64,000 nucleotides of DNA from Cognaticolwellia sediminilitoris (GTDB lineage: Bacteria; Pseudomonadota; Gammaproteobacteria; Enterobacterales; Alteromonadaceae). Positions within the stretch are counted from its first letter, which is position 1. Each line of letters opens with the position of its first letter. Below are positions 8,008 to 18,569 of this stretch, one piece after another. A model generated the notes under the pieces. The model ran no database searches. It was not told where the DNA came from and saw only the letters and a list, made by a program, of their open reading frames with translations. A program made the position numbers and the translations under genes. The stretch is taken from NCBI GenBank assembly GCA_002104535.1, contig NBOG01000001.1, forward strand, positions 280,867 to 344,866. Reading direction: 5' to 3'.

Positions 8008-10209
8008 CTATAATCTTTTAACTTCAACAACATCATCAAGTTGTGTTAATTTAGCCAATAATCGGCTTAACGCTTCGTTGTTAGCTATTTCTATTTTGAT
8101 GGTCATACTCATACTTTGTTTGGCATGGTCAGTATTGCTTTCAAGACCAATAATACTAACGCGTTCATTGGAGATAATAGTAGAGATATCTCTAAGCAGT
8201 CCTTGGCGATCACCACCAATAATATTAATACTGACTTGATAGCTTTTTTTATTATCGATGCCCCATTGTACTTCAACTTCACGCTCTGGTTGCTGCTCTA
8301 ATGAATTAGCAAGTTGTTCACAGTCATTTCTATGTACTGAAATACCACGACCTTGGGTAATAAAACCTAAAATTTCATCACCCGGTACCGGATGACAACA
8401 CTTCGCCATATGGGTTAATAAATTACCTACACCAGAGACTGTAATACCATTGTTATCGCTGGTCTGTGTATCTGCTTGTTGAGGTTGTTTTATAAGACTT
8501 TGGGGATCAATAACCTCTTCAGGCTTTGATTTTTCATCTTGTTGTTGTATGCAATGTACCACCTGTAATAAGCGAGTATTGCCCGAACCGATTGCAGCAA
8601 ATAAATCATCTTTAGTGGTAAAGTTGAAACGTTCTATCGCTACTGATAAGTCAACTTTAGCTAATGGAATTTGTAATTTTGTTAGCGCTGTTTCTAACAT
8701 TTCTTTACCCGCAGCAAGGTTTTTATCTCTGTCGAGTAGGCGGAAAAAATGCTGAACTTTCGCGCGAGCACGTGACGTATGAAGATAATTTAAACTTGGG
8801 TTTAACCAATCTCTACTTGGGTTTAGCGTTTTACTGCGCAATATTTCAACTTTATCGCCAGTTTGTAATTTATGTGTAAAAGGAACGATTCTGCCGAAAA
8901 CCTTTGCACCAATACAACTATGACCAACATTGGAATGAATATAGTATGCAAAGTCCAGTGGTGTTGCACCACTCGGTAAATCGACAACATCACCGCTGGG
9001 AGTAAAAACATAAATACGGTCTTCAAATACTTGGCTGCGAAGTTCATCCAGTAACTCTCCACTTTCAGACACGTCTTCTTGCCATTGAAGTATTTTTCTT
9101 AACCAACTGACTTTTTCGTCAAAACCAGAAGTTTTACCATTGGCATTACCTTCTTTATAACGCCAATGCGCAGCAACCCCAAGTTCGGCATCATCATGCA
9201 TCTGTTGTGTTCTAATTTGCACTTCAATTGCTTTATTTTCTGGGCCAACCACCACGGTATGAATTGATTGATAACCGTTACTTTTAGGTGTGGCAACATA
9301 ATCATCAAACTCTTTCGGCAAATGTTTCCAGCTGGTATGTACTAAACCCAAGGCACCATAGCAACCTTGTAATTCATCAACGATAATACGCACCGCGCGG
9401 ACATCAAAAAGTTGGTCAAAATCTAATGACTTTTGCTGCATTTTTTTCCAAATGCTATAAATATGCTTAGGTCGACCATAAACAAAACCTTTAATACCTG
9501 ATGCTGCTAACTGCTTAGAGGTGTAGTCCACAAACTCCGCCATATAGCGCTCTCTGTCGAGACGTTTTTCATCGAGTTGTTTGGCTATTTTTTTATAAAC
9601 ATCTGGGTGTAAATAGCGAAAAGAAAGATCTTCTAACTCCCATTTTAACTGGCCAATACCTAAACGATTAGCGAGGGGAGCATAAATATTACTGGTTTCT
9701 TTAGCTGCTAATACTCGGGTTTCTTCGTCGCTATTTTTAACTAAACGTAGGTGACATAAACGTTCAGCGAGTTTAATAACAACAGCACGGACATCTTCAA
9801 CCATCGCAAGTAACATGCGACGGATATTATCAATTTGATTTGCGCTAACTTTATTGGTTTGTGATTGTTGAAGTGCTTTGATCGCTTCCATTTGACCAAC
9901 ACCTTTACACAGTAAATATATTTGTTTAGAGAAATGCTCCTCAATATATTCCATCGTTATAAAGTTATATTCGTATAAAGGACAGATAAACGCAGCACAT
10001 AAAGAGTCGGTATCAAGGTTTAACGCAGACAGTATCTCCACCATCTCTAAAGATTTAGTTTGGCATGTCGTGTTGTCATCAAATAAATCACTGACTTGTT
10101 GATATAATTTATCTAAGGCATTTTTTTTGTCTTGGTCTAATTCAAGCCTGTCTAACCATTGCTCAAAATTTGCTGTCGACATTTGATGTGACTTGCGCAC
10201 AGATACCAT
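8008..10209 (-). CDS. relA: GTP pyrophosphokinase, (p)ppGpp synthetase I
   Basis: Ribosome-associated stringent-response synthetase that transfers pyrophosphate from ATP to GTP/GDP. The frame can open at a TTG (10227), but this overlaps the GGAGGT ribosome site. ATG 10209 ten bases later gives MVSVRKSHQ, like E. coli RelA, and 733 residues. Order of domains: degenerate HD hydrolase-like region (roughly 50-200), synthetase region (VYGRPKHIYSIWKKMQ; ATPKSNGYQSIHTVV), TGS (DRIYVFTPSGDVVDLPSG, roughly 395-455), zinc-finger-like segment (MAKCCHPVPGDEI) and C-terminal ACT (INIIGGDRQGLLRDIS). Upstream rlmD is 134 bp away; mazG remnants follow. Confidence 0.97.
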   Translation of the reverse strand: MVSVRKSHQMSTANFEQWLDRLELDQDKKNALDKLYQQVSDLFDDNTTCQTKSLEMVEILSALNLDTDSLCAAFICPLYEYNFITMEYIEEHFSKQIYLLCKGVGQMEAIKALQQSQTNKVSANQIDNIRRMLLAMVEDVRAVVIKLAERLCHLRLVKNSDEETRVLAAKETSNIYAPLANRLGIGQLKWELEDLSFRYLHPDVYKKIAKQLDEKRLDRERYMAEFVDYTSKQLAASGIKGFVYGRPKHIYSIWKKMQQKSLDFDQLFDVRAVRIIVDELQGCYGALGLVHTSWKHLPKEFDDYVATPKSNGYQSIHTVVVGPENKAIEVQIRTQQMHDDAELGVAAHWRYKEGNANGKTSGFDEKVSWLRKILQWQEDVSESGELLDELRSQVFEDRIYVFTPSGDVVDLPSGATPLDFAYYIHSNVGHSCIGAKVFGRIVPFTHKLQTGDKVEILRSKTLNPSRDWLNPSLNYLHTSRARAKVQHFFRLLDRDKNLAAGKEMLETALTKLQIPLAKVDLSVAIERFNFTTKDDLFAAIGSGNTRLLQVVHCIQQQDEKSKPEEVIDPQSLIKQPQQADTQTSDNNGITVSGVGNLLTHMAKCCHPVPGDEILGFITQGRGISVHRNDCEQLANSLEQQPEREVEVQWGIDNKKSYQVSINIIGGDRQGLLRDISTIISNERVSIIGLESNTDHAKQSMSMTIKIEIANNEALSRLLAKLTQLDDVVEVKRL

Positions 10210-10343
10210 GAAACCTATTACCTCCAAATCAATTACAATCGATTTAAATGATTAAACTCAATCGACTTATATACCCACGCTACTTCAATCGATGCCAGCC
10301 TAAGTACAGGGCAAACTCAAGCACAATTCTGCATATTGAAGTG

Positions 10344-11666
10344 CTATGAATATAAGCTAAACATTACCATAGTTTCAGCATGTTTTGTCTGTGAAAACAT
10401 ATCCATTAAGGCAATTTTTTCAATTTTATAACCGTTTTCGACCAACAACTTAGCATCACGTGCTAAAGATACTGGGTCACAACTAATATAAAGCAAAATT
10501 TTAACTTTAAATGTTATTAATTGTGTTAACGCTTGGTATGCTCCAGCACGAGCAGGATCAAGTAATACTTTACTGTAATGTTGCTTTGCCCAAGGTTGCT
10601 GATGCCAATCACTGTTAAGATCAGCTTGGTAAAAATGACAGTTTTTTATGTTATTTATTTCAGCATTTTCCTGCGCCTTCGCAACCATTGAATCTACACC
10701 TTCAATACCAACAACCGAGTTAACTTGTTGGGCAATAGGCAAACTGAAATTACCTAATCCACAGAATAAATCCAGTACATTATCATCTTCATTAAGCGCT
10801 AACCAAGCAATGGCTTGCTTGACCATCTTCTGATTAACTATATGATTAACTTGAATAAAGTTATTTACTGAAAATTCAATATCGATTGAGTCCGTTAATG
10901 CATAAGATAAGCGTTTGCTATCGCCTAAAGCTGTCACAACTTTGCCATCGTCAAAATAAACTAACCACTGGTTTCTATTAGCAAAATCTTGCCATTGTTG
11001 CTTATCTTGGGCGCTTAACTTAACTAACTGACGAATGACGACAACATTTTCGTTAGCGGCAATTACTTCAACGTGACCAACTGCATTTTTGCCTGACACT
11101 TTAGCTAAAGTAATGTTTAACTCTGAAAAAATATTCGTAAATTCTTTAACTAATACCGGACAAGACATTATCTTGGTTAAATGGTTACTTTCACGTTGGC
11201 GAAAACCAATAATCGGTTCGCCACGTTTATTATATTGCACACCAATTCGAGCTTTCCGGCGATAATTCCATGGGTCACTTTCCAAATATGATTGCCATGG
11301 CAGTTTGTCACTTAAGTCTTGGCGAGCAAACAATTGAGTAATGTTTTCTTGCTTGAAAGCTAATTGTTGTTGATATTTCAGGTGCTGCAAGTTGCATCCA
11401 CCACATTGAAAGTAATGTTTACACTTAACATCAACTCTATCAGCACTTGGATTTATTACTCGCATTAGCTTCGCTTTTGAATACTTACTTTTTTGTTCAA
11501 AAACTTTTACTTCAACGAGTTCATTTGGCAGTGCACCTTCAATAAACACCGGTTTTTTTTCATGATAAGCAACACCATAGCCTTGCGGATCAAGACGATT
11601 AATCGTCAATGATAAAGCTTGTTTTGCTGGAGATTTTTTCGGACTTGCTTTAAAAAAATTTGCCAT
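10344..11666 (-). CDS. rlmD: 23S rRNA (uracil-1939-C5)-methyltransferase RlmD
   Basis: SAM-dependent methyltransferase that makes m5U1939 in 23S rRNA. The 440-residue protein begins with a TRAM RNA-binding domain (to about 75). It has the four iron-sulfur cysteines Cys82, Cys88, Cys91 (CKHYFQCGGC) and Cys169 (IMSCPVL), the SAM motif DLFCGLGNFSLPIA, and the catalytic Cys396 in YISCDPVSLARD. It is divergent from barA with a 142-bp shared upstream region and lies upstream of relA on the same strand, the arrangement known in E. coli. Confidence 0.97.
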   Translation of the reverse strand: MANFFKASPKKSPAKQALSLTINRLDPQGYGVAYHEKKPVFIEGALPNELVEVKVFEQKSKYSKAKLMRVINPSADRVDVKCKHYFQCGGCNLQHLKYQQQLAFKQENITQLFARQDLSDKLPWQSYLESDPWNYRRKARIGVQYNKRGEPIIGFRQRESNHLTKIMSCPVLVKEFTNIFSELNITLAKVSGKNAVGHVEVIAANENVVVIRQLVKLSAQDKQQWQDFANRNQWLVYFDDGKVVTALGDSKRLSYALTDSIDIEFSVNNFIQVNHIVNQKMVKQAIAWLALNEDDNVLDLFCGLGNFSLPIAQQVNSVVGIEGVDSMVAKAQENAEINNIKNCHFYQADLNSDWHQQPWAKQHYSKVLLDPARAGAYQALTQLITFKVKILLYISCDPVSLARDAKLLVENGYKIEKIALMDMFSQTKHAETMVMFSLYS

Positions 11667-11808
11667 AACTATCTTAGTTTGCCATCAAACGAGCAGCTAG
11701 AAATAATGCTTTGCTGCCATAGTGAACGATTATCTATTTGGTATTAGCCTGAACTGTGCCATTATAGCTTTATTAACCCGATAATTTCACACTAAAACTC
11801 AAGAAATA

Positions 11809-14598
11809 ATGCATAAAATAAGCCTAAAAGATTGGGTAATTTTACTTACGATCGTTCCAACGACTATTATCAGTTTAATTGTTGCCGGGTATTTAACCTA
11901 CAGTCGCTATAGCGAACTCGATCAATTTATTTATCAACGAGCCACGAGTATTATTTCTCCTCTCGCTATAAGTAGTGCTGCGCCATTATTAGAGAAAAAA
12001 AGAGATACCTTAAGAACACTGATTGGCTTTAGTCATCGCAGTCAATCAGACATTATTAAAAGCATTGCCATTTTCACAAAAGATAACCAAGTTTTTGTTA
12101 CCAGCGCCTATCACGGTGATACGCACACCATGCGAATTAAAGCAGGGCAAAGTTTGCCCAATAGAATCATGTATGACGATTATAATGATTATCTGGTTTA
12201 TCGTGCCCCGATCATTGACGAATTTACTAATCAAAAAAGTGGTCAAGCGCTCAACGTAGATAGTGATGTTATTGGCTATATCGCAATTCAAATTGACAAA
12301 AGTACCATTAAATATTTTCAACAACATTTATTAATTAAAGTATTTTTTATTTTACTGATTGGCATCATTATCAGTGCAATTTTTGCTTATAAACTGATAA
12401 ACAGTGTTACTAAACCCATTTCATCCATGGTGTTAGCCATAGACCGTATCAGAGAAGGTAAAATTGAAAGCCGTATTAGCGGGCAATTAGTCGGGGAACT
12501 TAACTTTTTAAAGAATGGTGTTAATGCCATGGCGCAATCTTTAGGTGACTACCAAGATGAAATGCAGCGCAGTATTGACCAAGCTACTATTGATTTACGT
12601 GAGAGTTTAGAGCAATTTGAAATCCAAAACGTCGAGTTAGATATTGCCAAACGAAAAGCGCAAGACGCCAACAAAGTAAAATCTGAATTTTTGGCAAATA
12701 TGAGTCACGAATTACGCACACCGCTCAATGGTGTCATTGGCTTTACCCGACAAGTATTAAAAACGCCGTTAAGTGACACACAACGAGATCACTTAGAAAC
12801 CATCGAACGTTCTGCCGGTAATTTACTGTCGATCATCAACGATATTTTAGACTTTTCTAAACTCGATGCTGGTAAAATGATCATTGAAAACATTCCTTTT
12901 TCAATTCGCGATGCCGTAGACGAAACCTTAACCTTACTCGCGCCTAGCGCCCATAAAAAGAATATCGAATTATCACTTCGCGTTAGCCCACAAACACCAG
13001 ACTCTTTGATTGGTGACGCTATGCGTATTAAACAGGTCATGGTTAACCTAGCCAGCAACGCTATTAAATTCACTGATAAAGGCTCAGTCGATATCAATTT
13101 AGAAGGCAGTATTATTGCTAAAAACTTGTATAAAATAAGAGTTACAGTACAAGACACTGGCATAGGTATTCCAAATCAGCAACAAAACTCAATTTTTGAA
13201 GCATTCGGGCAAGCCGATAAAAGTGTAACCCGTATCTATGGTGGCACTGGTTTAGGGTTAGTTATATCACAACGATTAGTTACTGAAATGCGCGGTAATA
13301 TTGGCTTTGAAAGTGTTGAGAATGAAGGTTCTACTTTTTGGTTTACTTTCCAATGTGAAGTTAACCCATTACCTATCATGCAGTTATCAGTACCTGAGAG
13401 TTTGATGGGTAAGTCAATTTTATACTATGAGCCTCATGCTGCGAGTCGCTTAGCCACAAGTGAAATTTTAGCGAGTTGGCAAATGCAAGTTACAGCCATC
13501 AGCCAACGCAGTGAAGTGGCAGAATTTTTAGCTAATGAAAAAGTACTTTCTTCTTATGACTATGCTTTAATTGGCCACGACGTTACACCGTCTGCACTTA
13601 ATGATATAAAAAAATTAATCTTTAAACTTAAAGATATTATCCCTTCGATACATTTAGCCATTAATAGTAATTCACCAAGTTTGCATGAAGCATTGATTTC
13701 AAGTGGCGCGAAAACATGTATTAGTAAACCAATAACGGTACAACGTTTAAGTAAAACGTTGGTCCCTAAAACAGCTGTTGAACTGAACAGATTAATTGAG
13801 ACTTCTGAAAATAAAGTACCGATTAAAGTCTTAGCAGTTGATGACAATGAAGCAAATTTAAAGCTCATTAAAGAGTTGCTACTTGAACAAGTTACAGAGG
13901 TAGCCATTGCAACCGATGGTGCCAAAGCCGTGGAGTTATGTCGACATGAAAAGTTCGCTCTCATTTTTATGGATATCCAGATGCCAGTACTGGATGGCAT
14001 TTCAGCGTTAGCCATAATTCGTCAACAAACCCTGAATGAACAGACTCCAATCATTGCCGTAACCGCACATGTCTTTGGCGAAGAGAAAAACAGATTACTC
14101 GATAATGGTTTCAACTCATTTATCACAAAACCTATTGATGAAGCGATGTTACATCACAGTATTTACGAATATTGTGACTCCACTCTACTGGCTAATCGCC
14201 CTAAACCAGCACCTCCGACGCCTAAACCTGTAGTCAGTAATAGGCCTAAAATTATTGATTGGCCACTTGCCCTACAACGCGCCGGTCAAAAAGCGACTTT
14301 AGCTAAAGATATGTTTATTGGATTGGTTAATAGCTTGCCAGAAAGTAAAACAAATATTTCGGAAGCATTAATTTCGCAAGATATAGAACAACTTAAAGTA
14401 TTAATTCATAAGCTTAATGGGGCTTGTTGTTATTCAGGGGTGCCGAGTTTAGGAAAGGTAACACATGAGATTGAAACTGAATTAAAGCGTGGTATCGCTA
14501 TCGATGATTTAGAGCCTGAGTTTTTTGAGTTTTTTGAACAAATAGACTTAGTGCTAGAAGGTGCTGATGCATTTATCAAGCAACTAGAGCATGAATGA
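11809..14598 (+). CDS. barA: Hybrid sensor histidine kinase BarA
   Basis: Inner-membrane tripartite kinase that phosphorylates the response regulator UvrY/GacA, which drives small CsrB-type RNAs. Of 929 residues: TM1 about 10-32, a periplasmic region to about 172, TM2 about 173-195, HAMP 196-250, a HisKA domain with His300 (NMSHELRTPLNG), and an ATPase domain (NLASNAIKF; DTGIGI; GGTGLGL at 478-484). Next comes a region around 535-650 resembling a receiver that has lost its acidic pocket, then a true receiver with Asp722 (MDIQMPVLDG) and an Hpt domain with His867 (LIHKLNGACCYSG). The position divergent from rlmD matches E. coli barA. The partner regulator is not in the window. Confidence 0.96.
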   Translation: MHKISLKDWVILLTIVPTTIISLIVAGYLTYSRYSELDQFIYQRATSIISPLAISSAAPLLEKKRDTLRTLIGFSHRSQSDIIKSIAIFTKDNQVFVTSAYHGDTHTMRIKAGQSLPNRIMYDDYNDYLVYRAPIIDEFTNQKSGQALNVDSDVIGYIAIQIDKSTIKYFQQHLLIKVFFILLIGIIISAIFAYKLINSVTKPISSMVLAIDRIREGKIESRISGQLVGELNFLKNGVNAMAQSLGDYQDEMQRSIDQATIDLRESLEQFEIQNVELDIAKRKAQDANKVKSEFLANMSHELRTPLNGVIGFTRQVLKTPLSDTQRDHLETIERSAGNLLSIINDILDFSKLDAGKMIIENIPFSIRDAVDETLTLLAPSAHKKNIELSLRVSPQTPDSLIGDAMRIKQVMVNLASNAIKFTDKGSVDINLEGSIIAKNLYKIRVTVQDTGIGIPNQQQNSIFEAFGQADKSVTRIYGGTGLGLVISQRLVTEMRGNIGFESVENEGSTFWFTFQCEVNPLPIMQLSVPESLMGKSILYYEPHAASRLATSEILASWQMQVTAISQRSEVAEFLANEKVLSSYDYALIGHDVTPSALNDIKKLIFKLKDIIPSIHLAINSNSPSLHEALISSGAKTCISKPITVQRLSKTLVPKTAVELNRLIETSENKVPIKVLAVDDNEANLKLIKELLLEQVTEVAIATDGAKAVELCRHEKFALIFMDIQMPVLDGISALAIIRQQTLNEQTPIIAVTAHVFGEEKNRLLDNGFNSFITKPIDEAMLHHSIYEYCDSTLLANRPKPAPPTPKPVVSNRPKIIDWPLALQRAGQKATLAKDMFIGLVNSLPESKTNISEALISQDIEQLKVLIHKLNGACCYSGVPSLGKVTHEIETELKRGIAIDDLEPEFFEFFEQIDLVLEGADAFIKQLEHE

Positions 14599-14632
14599 AC
14601 AAATGTATAGAACGATCTAAGCCGAGAATAAG

Positions 14633-14878
14633 TTACCTCACTTTTATATTTGGCGACGTATTAATATCACCATCTTCAGTTATAACTGCAACACCTGAGT
14701 TACATGTTAATACGGCAATGCTAGAGCCATTCTCATTACGAACAAAACATAATTCATAACCAAACTTTCCTAAACTACTCGCAGAAAATTTTTGGGCTAA
14801 AGATAGCTTAGTCCACCAAACAGACTGCTCTGGCGGCTCTTGGCGTCGATCAACGATAGGTTGTTTTTGTGACTGCAT
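14633..14878 (-). CDS. Small conserved-looking protein of unknown function
   Basis: 81 residues, cytoplasmic, no transmembrane segment. ATG 14878 is preceded by GAGGAGT at ideal spacing, which makes translation likely. The N-terminus is polar and proline-containing (DRRQEPPEQ). The rest looks like a small beta-rich fold (GYELCFVRNENGSSIAVLTC, GVAVITEDGDI). It lies convergent to barA (34 bp between the genes) and 113 bp downstream of acpS. I do not recognise a family. Confidence 0.7.
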   Translation of the reverse strand: MQSQKQPIVDRRQEPPEQSVWWTKLSLAQKFSASSLGKFGYELCFVRNENGSSIAVLTCNSGVAVITEDGDINTSPNIKVR

Positions 14879-14991
14879 ATCTACTCCTCAATCCAATACG
14901 GTTACAAACATCTAAATTAAGTATAGAACAGATATGATTTCTAGCGCTTATTTATTTTTAAGCGAAGGAATTAAGCGTATTACAAAAAATA

Positions 14992-15372
14992 TTAAGCTGA
15001 AAGAATGACAAATGCAGTAGCGTAATTTTCTTCGTCTGAAAGGGATATGTGCCAAGTGCTAGCACCTAAGCCTGTAGCTAAGAGTAGTGCGTGGGCGCTT
15101 AACTCGAGTGTGGGTTGCCCTGAAGCTAACGATACTATGTCAAAATGCTGAAAGGATACCTTGTTGGCAATCCCGGTACCTAACGCTTTAGCAGCCGCTT
15201 CTTTACCAGCCCAACGTTTTGCAAGAAAACGTTCAGGCTGTTTAATGGTGTGATATTTTTCAAGTTCTAGGGGCGTTAAGATGCGTTTTGCTAGACGTTG
15301 TTGAGCATTCTCTGACATCTTCGCAATGCGGCGAATATCAACTATATCGGTTCCAATTCCAACAACTGACAA
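14992..15372 (-). CDS. acpS: Holo-[acyl-carrier-protein] synthase
   Basis: Transfers 4'-phosphopantetheine from CoA to the serine of apo-ACP, activating fatty-acid synthesis. 126 residues, the normal AcpS length. The magnesium ligands are visible in GIGTDIVDIRRI (Asp near position 9) and in RFLAKRWAGKEAAAKALGTG (Glu near 58). Last gene of the lepA-lepB-rnc-era-recO-pdxJ-acpS run, 25 bp after pdxJ, matching the E. coli order. Confidence 0.96.
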   Translation of the reverse strand: MSVVGIGTDIVDIRRIAKMSENAQQRLAKRILTPLELEKYHTIKQPERFLAKRWAGKEAAAKALGTGIANKVSFQHFDIVSLASGQPTLELSAHALLLATGLGASTWHISLSDEENYATAFVILSA

Positions 15373-15397
15373 ATCTTATCCCCCTAAGGTAAACTGA

Positions 15398-16135
15398 TTA
15401 TATTAAACCACGCGCTTCTAGCATCAATTTTTTCATATCTCGTATGGCTTTATCTAAACCATCGATGACTGCACGCGCAATAATAGCATGACCAATATTT
15501 AACTCTATTATCTCTGGAATCGCGGCAATAGGCTTAACATTAAAATAATTTAAGCCATGACCTGCATTAACTTTTAAGCCTAACTTATGAGCATACTCTG
15601 TGCCCTCAATAATACGAGCAAGTTCTTGCTGCTGCTCTACTTCAGTTTCTGCTTCAGCATATTTACCCGTATGTATTTCGATATAAGTCGCTTTACTCAA
15701 CACTGCAGCATCTATTTGTTTTTTATCAGCATCGATAAACAAGCTAGTTTGAATACCAGCACCTGATAACTGAGCCACTGCAGCGTTAATTTTATTTTGT
15801 TGACCGGCAACATCTAAACCACCTTCTGTGGTTAACTCTTCACGTTTCTCTGGTACGAGGCAGCAAAAAACAGGTTTAACGTCACATGCAATAGCTAACA
15901 TTTCATCAGTAACGGCCATCTCAAAGTTCATTCGTGTGTGTAACGTTTGTTTCAAGACATAAATATCTCTGTCTTGAATATGACGTCGGTCTTCACGTAA
16001 ATGTACTGTTATACCATCTGCACCAGCGTGCTCAGCAACAGAGGCTGCATAGACAGGATCTGGATAGTTTGTACCACGCGCTTGTCGCAAGGTGGCAATA
16101 TGATCTACATTTACGCCTAATAAAATATCTTTCAT
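15398..16135 (-). CDS. pdxJ: Pyridoxine 5'-phosphate synthase
   Basis: Condenses 3-amino-2-oxopropyl phosphate with deoxyxylulose 5-phosphate to pyridoxine 5'-phosphate, the vitamin B6 ring. I use ATG 16135 (245 residues), preceded by AAGAGA at six bases; a TTG six bases earlier is possible but overlaps the ribosome site. Signatures are [20 protein letters not shown] at the N-terminus, [13 protein letters not shown], and the C-terminal phosphate-binding segment [16 protein letters not shown]. It precedes acpS, as in enterobacteria. Confidence 0.96.
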   Translation of the reverse strand: MKDILLGVNVDHIATLRQARGTNYPDPVYAASVAEHAGADGITVHLREDRRHIQDRDIYVLKQTLHTRMNFEMAVTDEMLAIACDVKPVFCCLVPEKREELTTEGGLDVAGQQNKINAAVAQLSGAGIQTSLFIDADKKQIDAAVLSKATYIEIHTGKYAEAETEVEQQQELARIIEGTEYAHKLGLKVNAGHGLNYFNVKPIAAIPEIIELNIGHAIIARAVIDGLDKAIRDMKKLMLEARGLI

Positions 16136-16175
16136 ATTCAATCTCTTGTTTATATTCTGTGTTAAATGTCAGGTA

Positions 16176-16865
16176 CTACAATGTTTTTTTACTAAATAAT
16201 TTTCGACTATTTAATGGTACGCCTTTGAGTAAATGATTTATCACTTGGCGCATTAACGCTTTAAAAGTTGTCAGTACTTCTGGCGAAGTCAAATCGCTTT
16301 GTGCGATTGCTTGTAAATGTAATCGGTTATAACAAGGTTGCTTAAGTTTTGTATAAGCGGGGATAAACCCTTCGTCTGGCAAATAATAAAAACCTGCAGC
16401 ACTATGTTCAAATACTAAACTAAAATCAAAAGAAACACCGAGTTCATCCATCAGCGCTAATTCGAATTCCCGTAAACATACTTCAATATTATTGCTTTCA
16501 CTTAACGACGTTAAACTGCTTTTATATTGCTGAAATAATGCATTACAAGCGTCATTATCACCAAGTAATTTAACCAACAGCTCATTAATGTAGAAAGCAC
16601 TGAATAAGGCATTTTTTTGTAAAAAAAACGATTTACCAATAGGTTCAACGCGGAGCAAACTTTTCAGGCCCTGCTGACCTTTTAACGTAACATTAATGGG
16701 TAAAAAAGGTTGTAATAGTGCTTTGCGACTTGATTTAGTTGAGTTGCCAATATAGCTTAATGCCGCCAGCTTGCCATCATGCTCAGTGAGCAAATCAACC
16801 AATAGCTGATTTTCTCGATAAGGCCTACTATGGAGCACAAAAGCTGATTGCGTAACTTCTTGCAT
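16176..16865 (-). CDS. recO: DNA repair protein RecO
   Basis: Helps RecR load RecA on SSB-coated single strands and anneals DNA. An N-terminal OB fold is visible (AFVLHSRPYRENQLLVDLLT ... GKLAALSYIG), then the helical domain with FYINELLVKLLG. GTG 16871 and ATG 16865 are both possible; ATG 16865 has AGGG five bases upstream, giving 229 residues. The zinc-finger cysteines found in some bacterial RecO proteins are absent, as in E. coli. The C-terminus is slightly shorter than in E. coli. Located between era and pdxJ. Confidence 0.94.
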   Translation of the reverse strand: MQEVTQSAFVLHSRPYRENQLLVDLLTEHDGKLAALSYIGNSTKSSRKALLQPFLPINVTLKGQQGLKSLLRVEPIGKSFFLQKNALFSAFYINELLVKLLGDNDACNALFQQYKSSLTSLSESNNIEVCLREFELALMDELGVSFDFSLVFEHSAAGFYYLPDEGFIPAYTKLKQPCYNRLHLQAIAQSDLTSPEVLTTFKALMRQVINHLLKGVPLNSRKLFSKKTL

Positions 16866-16934
16866 CGACACCCTAAATAAAGACTTTCATTGTCTTGTGT
16901 TATAGCAAACCAATTACAATAGTTTTGCTAACTG

Positions 16935-17846
16935 TTAGCCCGAGTAATCATCGCCGTAACCTAAACTTCTTAAAGCGCGTTCGTCATCTGCCCAACCTGA
17001 TTTAACTTTTACCCAAGTTTCGAGAAAGACTTTACGCTCAAATAAATTTTCCATATCACGTCGAGCTTCTTGACCGATAACTTTCAACTTCTCACCTTTA
17101 TTACCGATAACCATACGTTTTTGAGTCGTTCGCTCAACTAACACCAGCGCGTTAATATGCAAAATGCCTTTGTCATCGATTTTAAACTGCTCAATTTCAA
17201 CTGTCGTAGAATATGGTAATTCATCACCTGTAAAGCGAATCAGCTTCTCACGAAGGATCTCTGATGCCATAAAGCGACTAGAACGATCGGTAATATAATC
17301 TTCAGGAAACCAAAAATCACCTTCTGGCAAAGCGTTGAAACAAATATTTTTAATCGCAGCAACATTTTCGCCTTTACTAGCCGAAATAGGCACAATGTCA
17401 GCAAAGTTATGCATAGCGCCTAACTTTTGCAAATGCGGCAGCAAACTGTCTCGGTCTTGAATATTGTCAATTTTATTAACAACTAACACACACGGGGCGC
17501 CACTATTTTTAATCTTGTTGAGTACCATTTCATCATCATGAGTCCAATGAGTACCTTCAACTAAAAACACAATTGTTTCCACCTCCGCCAAAGTACTACT
17601 AGCGGCACGGTTCATCAAACGGTTAATTGCACGTTTTTCTTCCGAATGTAAACCTGGAGTATCGACTAAGACCGCTTGGTTGTTGCCTTCGGTCAAAATA
17701 CCTAAGATACGGTGACGTGTCGTTTGTGGCTTACGAGAGGTAATACTGACCTTCTGCCCGAGTAAACTGTTTAATAATGTTGATTTACCAACATTAGGAC
17801 GGCCAACAATGGCAATAAGACCACAATGTTTTTGTTCTGTTGTCAT
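16935..17846 (-). CDS. era: GTPase Era
   Basis: Essential GTPase that binds the 3' end of 16S rRNA during 30S maturation. 303 residues. G1 is [16 protein letters not shown], the effector region holds [10 protein letters not shown]3 is DTPGLH and G4 NKID. A C-terminal KH domain carries the signature [20 protein letters not shown]. It follows rnc by 31 bp, coupling rRNA processing and assembly genes as in many bacteria. Confidence 0.98.
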   Translation of the reverse strand: MTTEQKHCGLIAIVGRPNVGKSTLLNSLLGQKVSITSRKPQTTRHRILGILTEGNNQAVLVDTPGLHSEEKRAINRLMNRAASSTLAEVETIVFLVEGTHWTHDDEMVLNKIKNSGAPCVLVVNKIDNIQDRDSLLPHLQKLGAMHNFADIVPISASKGENVAAIKNICFNALPEGDFWFPEDYITDRSSRFMASEILREKLIRFTGDELPYSTTVEIEQFKIDDKGILHINALVLVERTTQKRMVIGNKGEKLKVIGQEARRDMENLFERKVFLETWVKVKSGWADDERALRSLGYGDDYSG

Positions 17847-17877
17847 GAGTTTGTTTTCAACTTAATTGTCGAACAAG

Positions 17878-18567
17878 CTATTTAGCTTGTTCGATTAATG
17901 CTAGAACTTGCAAAGCGGCTGACTGTTCGGCTTTACGTCGGCTACTACCTTTAGTAATCACTTCATTATCAAGTATGCTGGTAGTGCAACGTACTGTGAA
18001 CTGCTGGTTATGTGATTGACCTGTCGTATTTATTACATCATATTGCGGTAAAGGTATTTTCCGCCCTTGCAAGTACTCTTGGAGGCGTGTTTTTGGATCT
18101 TTTTGTTCATTACCCGGCTTAATTTCCGCTAACCGCTTTTCAAACCAAGATAAAATTAGCGCCTGACATGTCGGTAAATCTGAATCTAAATAAACAGCGC
18201 CAATAATTGCTTCAATGGCGTCTTCTAAAATAGAATCTCGTCGATGTCCGCCACTTTTTAATTCACCCGGCCCTAAAATCAAATACTGACCTAAATCGAA
18301 TCCGCGTCCCACTTCCGCTAAAGTAACGCCTTTAACCAAGCTTGAACGCATTCGCGTTAAATCACCCTCGGCTTGTTTTGGAAACTTTTGATATAAAGAT
18401 TCAGCAATAACAAAACCTAATATAGAGTCACCTAAAAATTCTAAACGCTCATTATGTGAACCTTTTGCACTTCTGTGTGTTAAGGCTTGCAATAAAAGCT
18501 TTGGTTCTTTAAAACTATAGCCGATTTTTTGTGAAAGCCGAGCAATCGCAGCAGGAGTATGTAACAC
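17878..18567 (-). CDS. rnc: Ribonuclease III
   Basis: Double-strand-specific endoribonuclease that processes rRNA precursors and structured mRNAs. 229 residues. The catalytic signature [18 protein letters not shown] is near the N-terminus and the second acidic cluster is [20 protein letters not shown]-terminal double-stranded-RNA-binding domain begins at about residue 155 ([20 protein letters not shown]). It starts two bases after the lepB stop, so it is very likely cotranscribed and perhaps autoregulated by cleavage of its own leader; no leader hairpin was checked. Confidence 0.97.
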   Translation of the reverse strand: MLHTPAAIARLSQKIGYSFKEPKLLLQALTHRSAKGSHNERLEFLGDSILGFVIAESLYQKFPKQAEGDLTRMRSSLVKGVTLAEVGRGFDLGQYLILGPGELKSGGHRRDSILEDAIEAIIGAVYLDSDLPTCQALILSWFEKRLAEIKPGNEQKDPKTRLQEYLQGRKIPLPQYDVINTTGQSHNQQFTVRCTTSILDNEVITKGSSRRKAEQSAALQVLALIEQAK

Positions 18568-18569
18568 GG

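Noticed and set aside
10228-10343. Possible small gene or RNA between relA and rlmD
   Set aside because: No frame, hairpin or terminator of note was seen in these 116 bp.
12789-13163. 124-codon antisense frame inside barA
   Set aside because: Mirror of the histidine kinase codons; barA is unambiguous on the other strand and the antisense product shows no domain.
13560-14015. 151-codon antisense frame opposite the barA receiver domain
   Set aside because: No ribosome site, no recognisable domain, and strong coding on the opposite strand.
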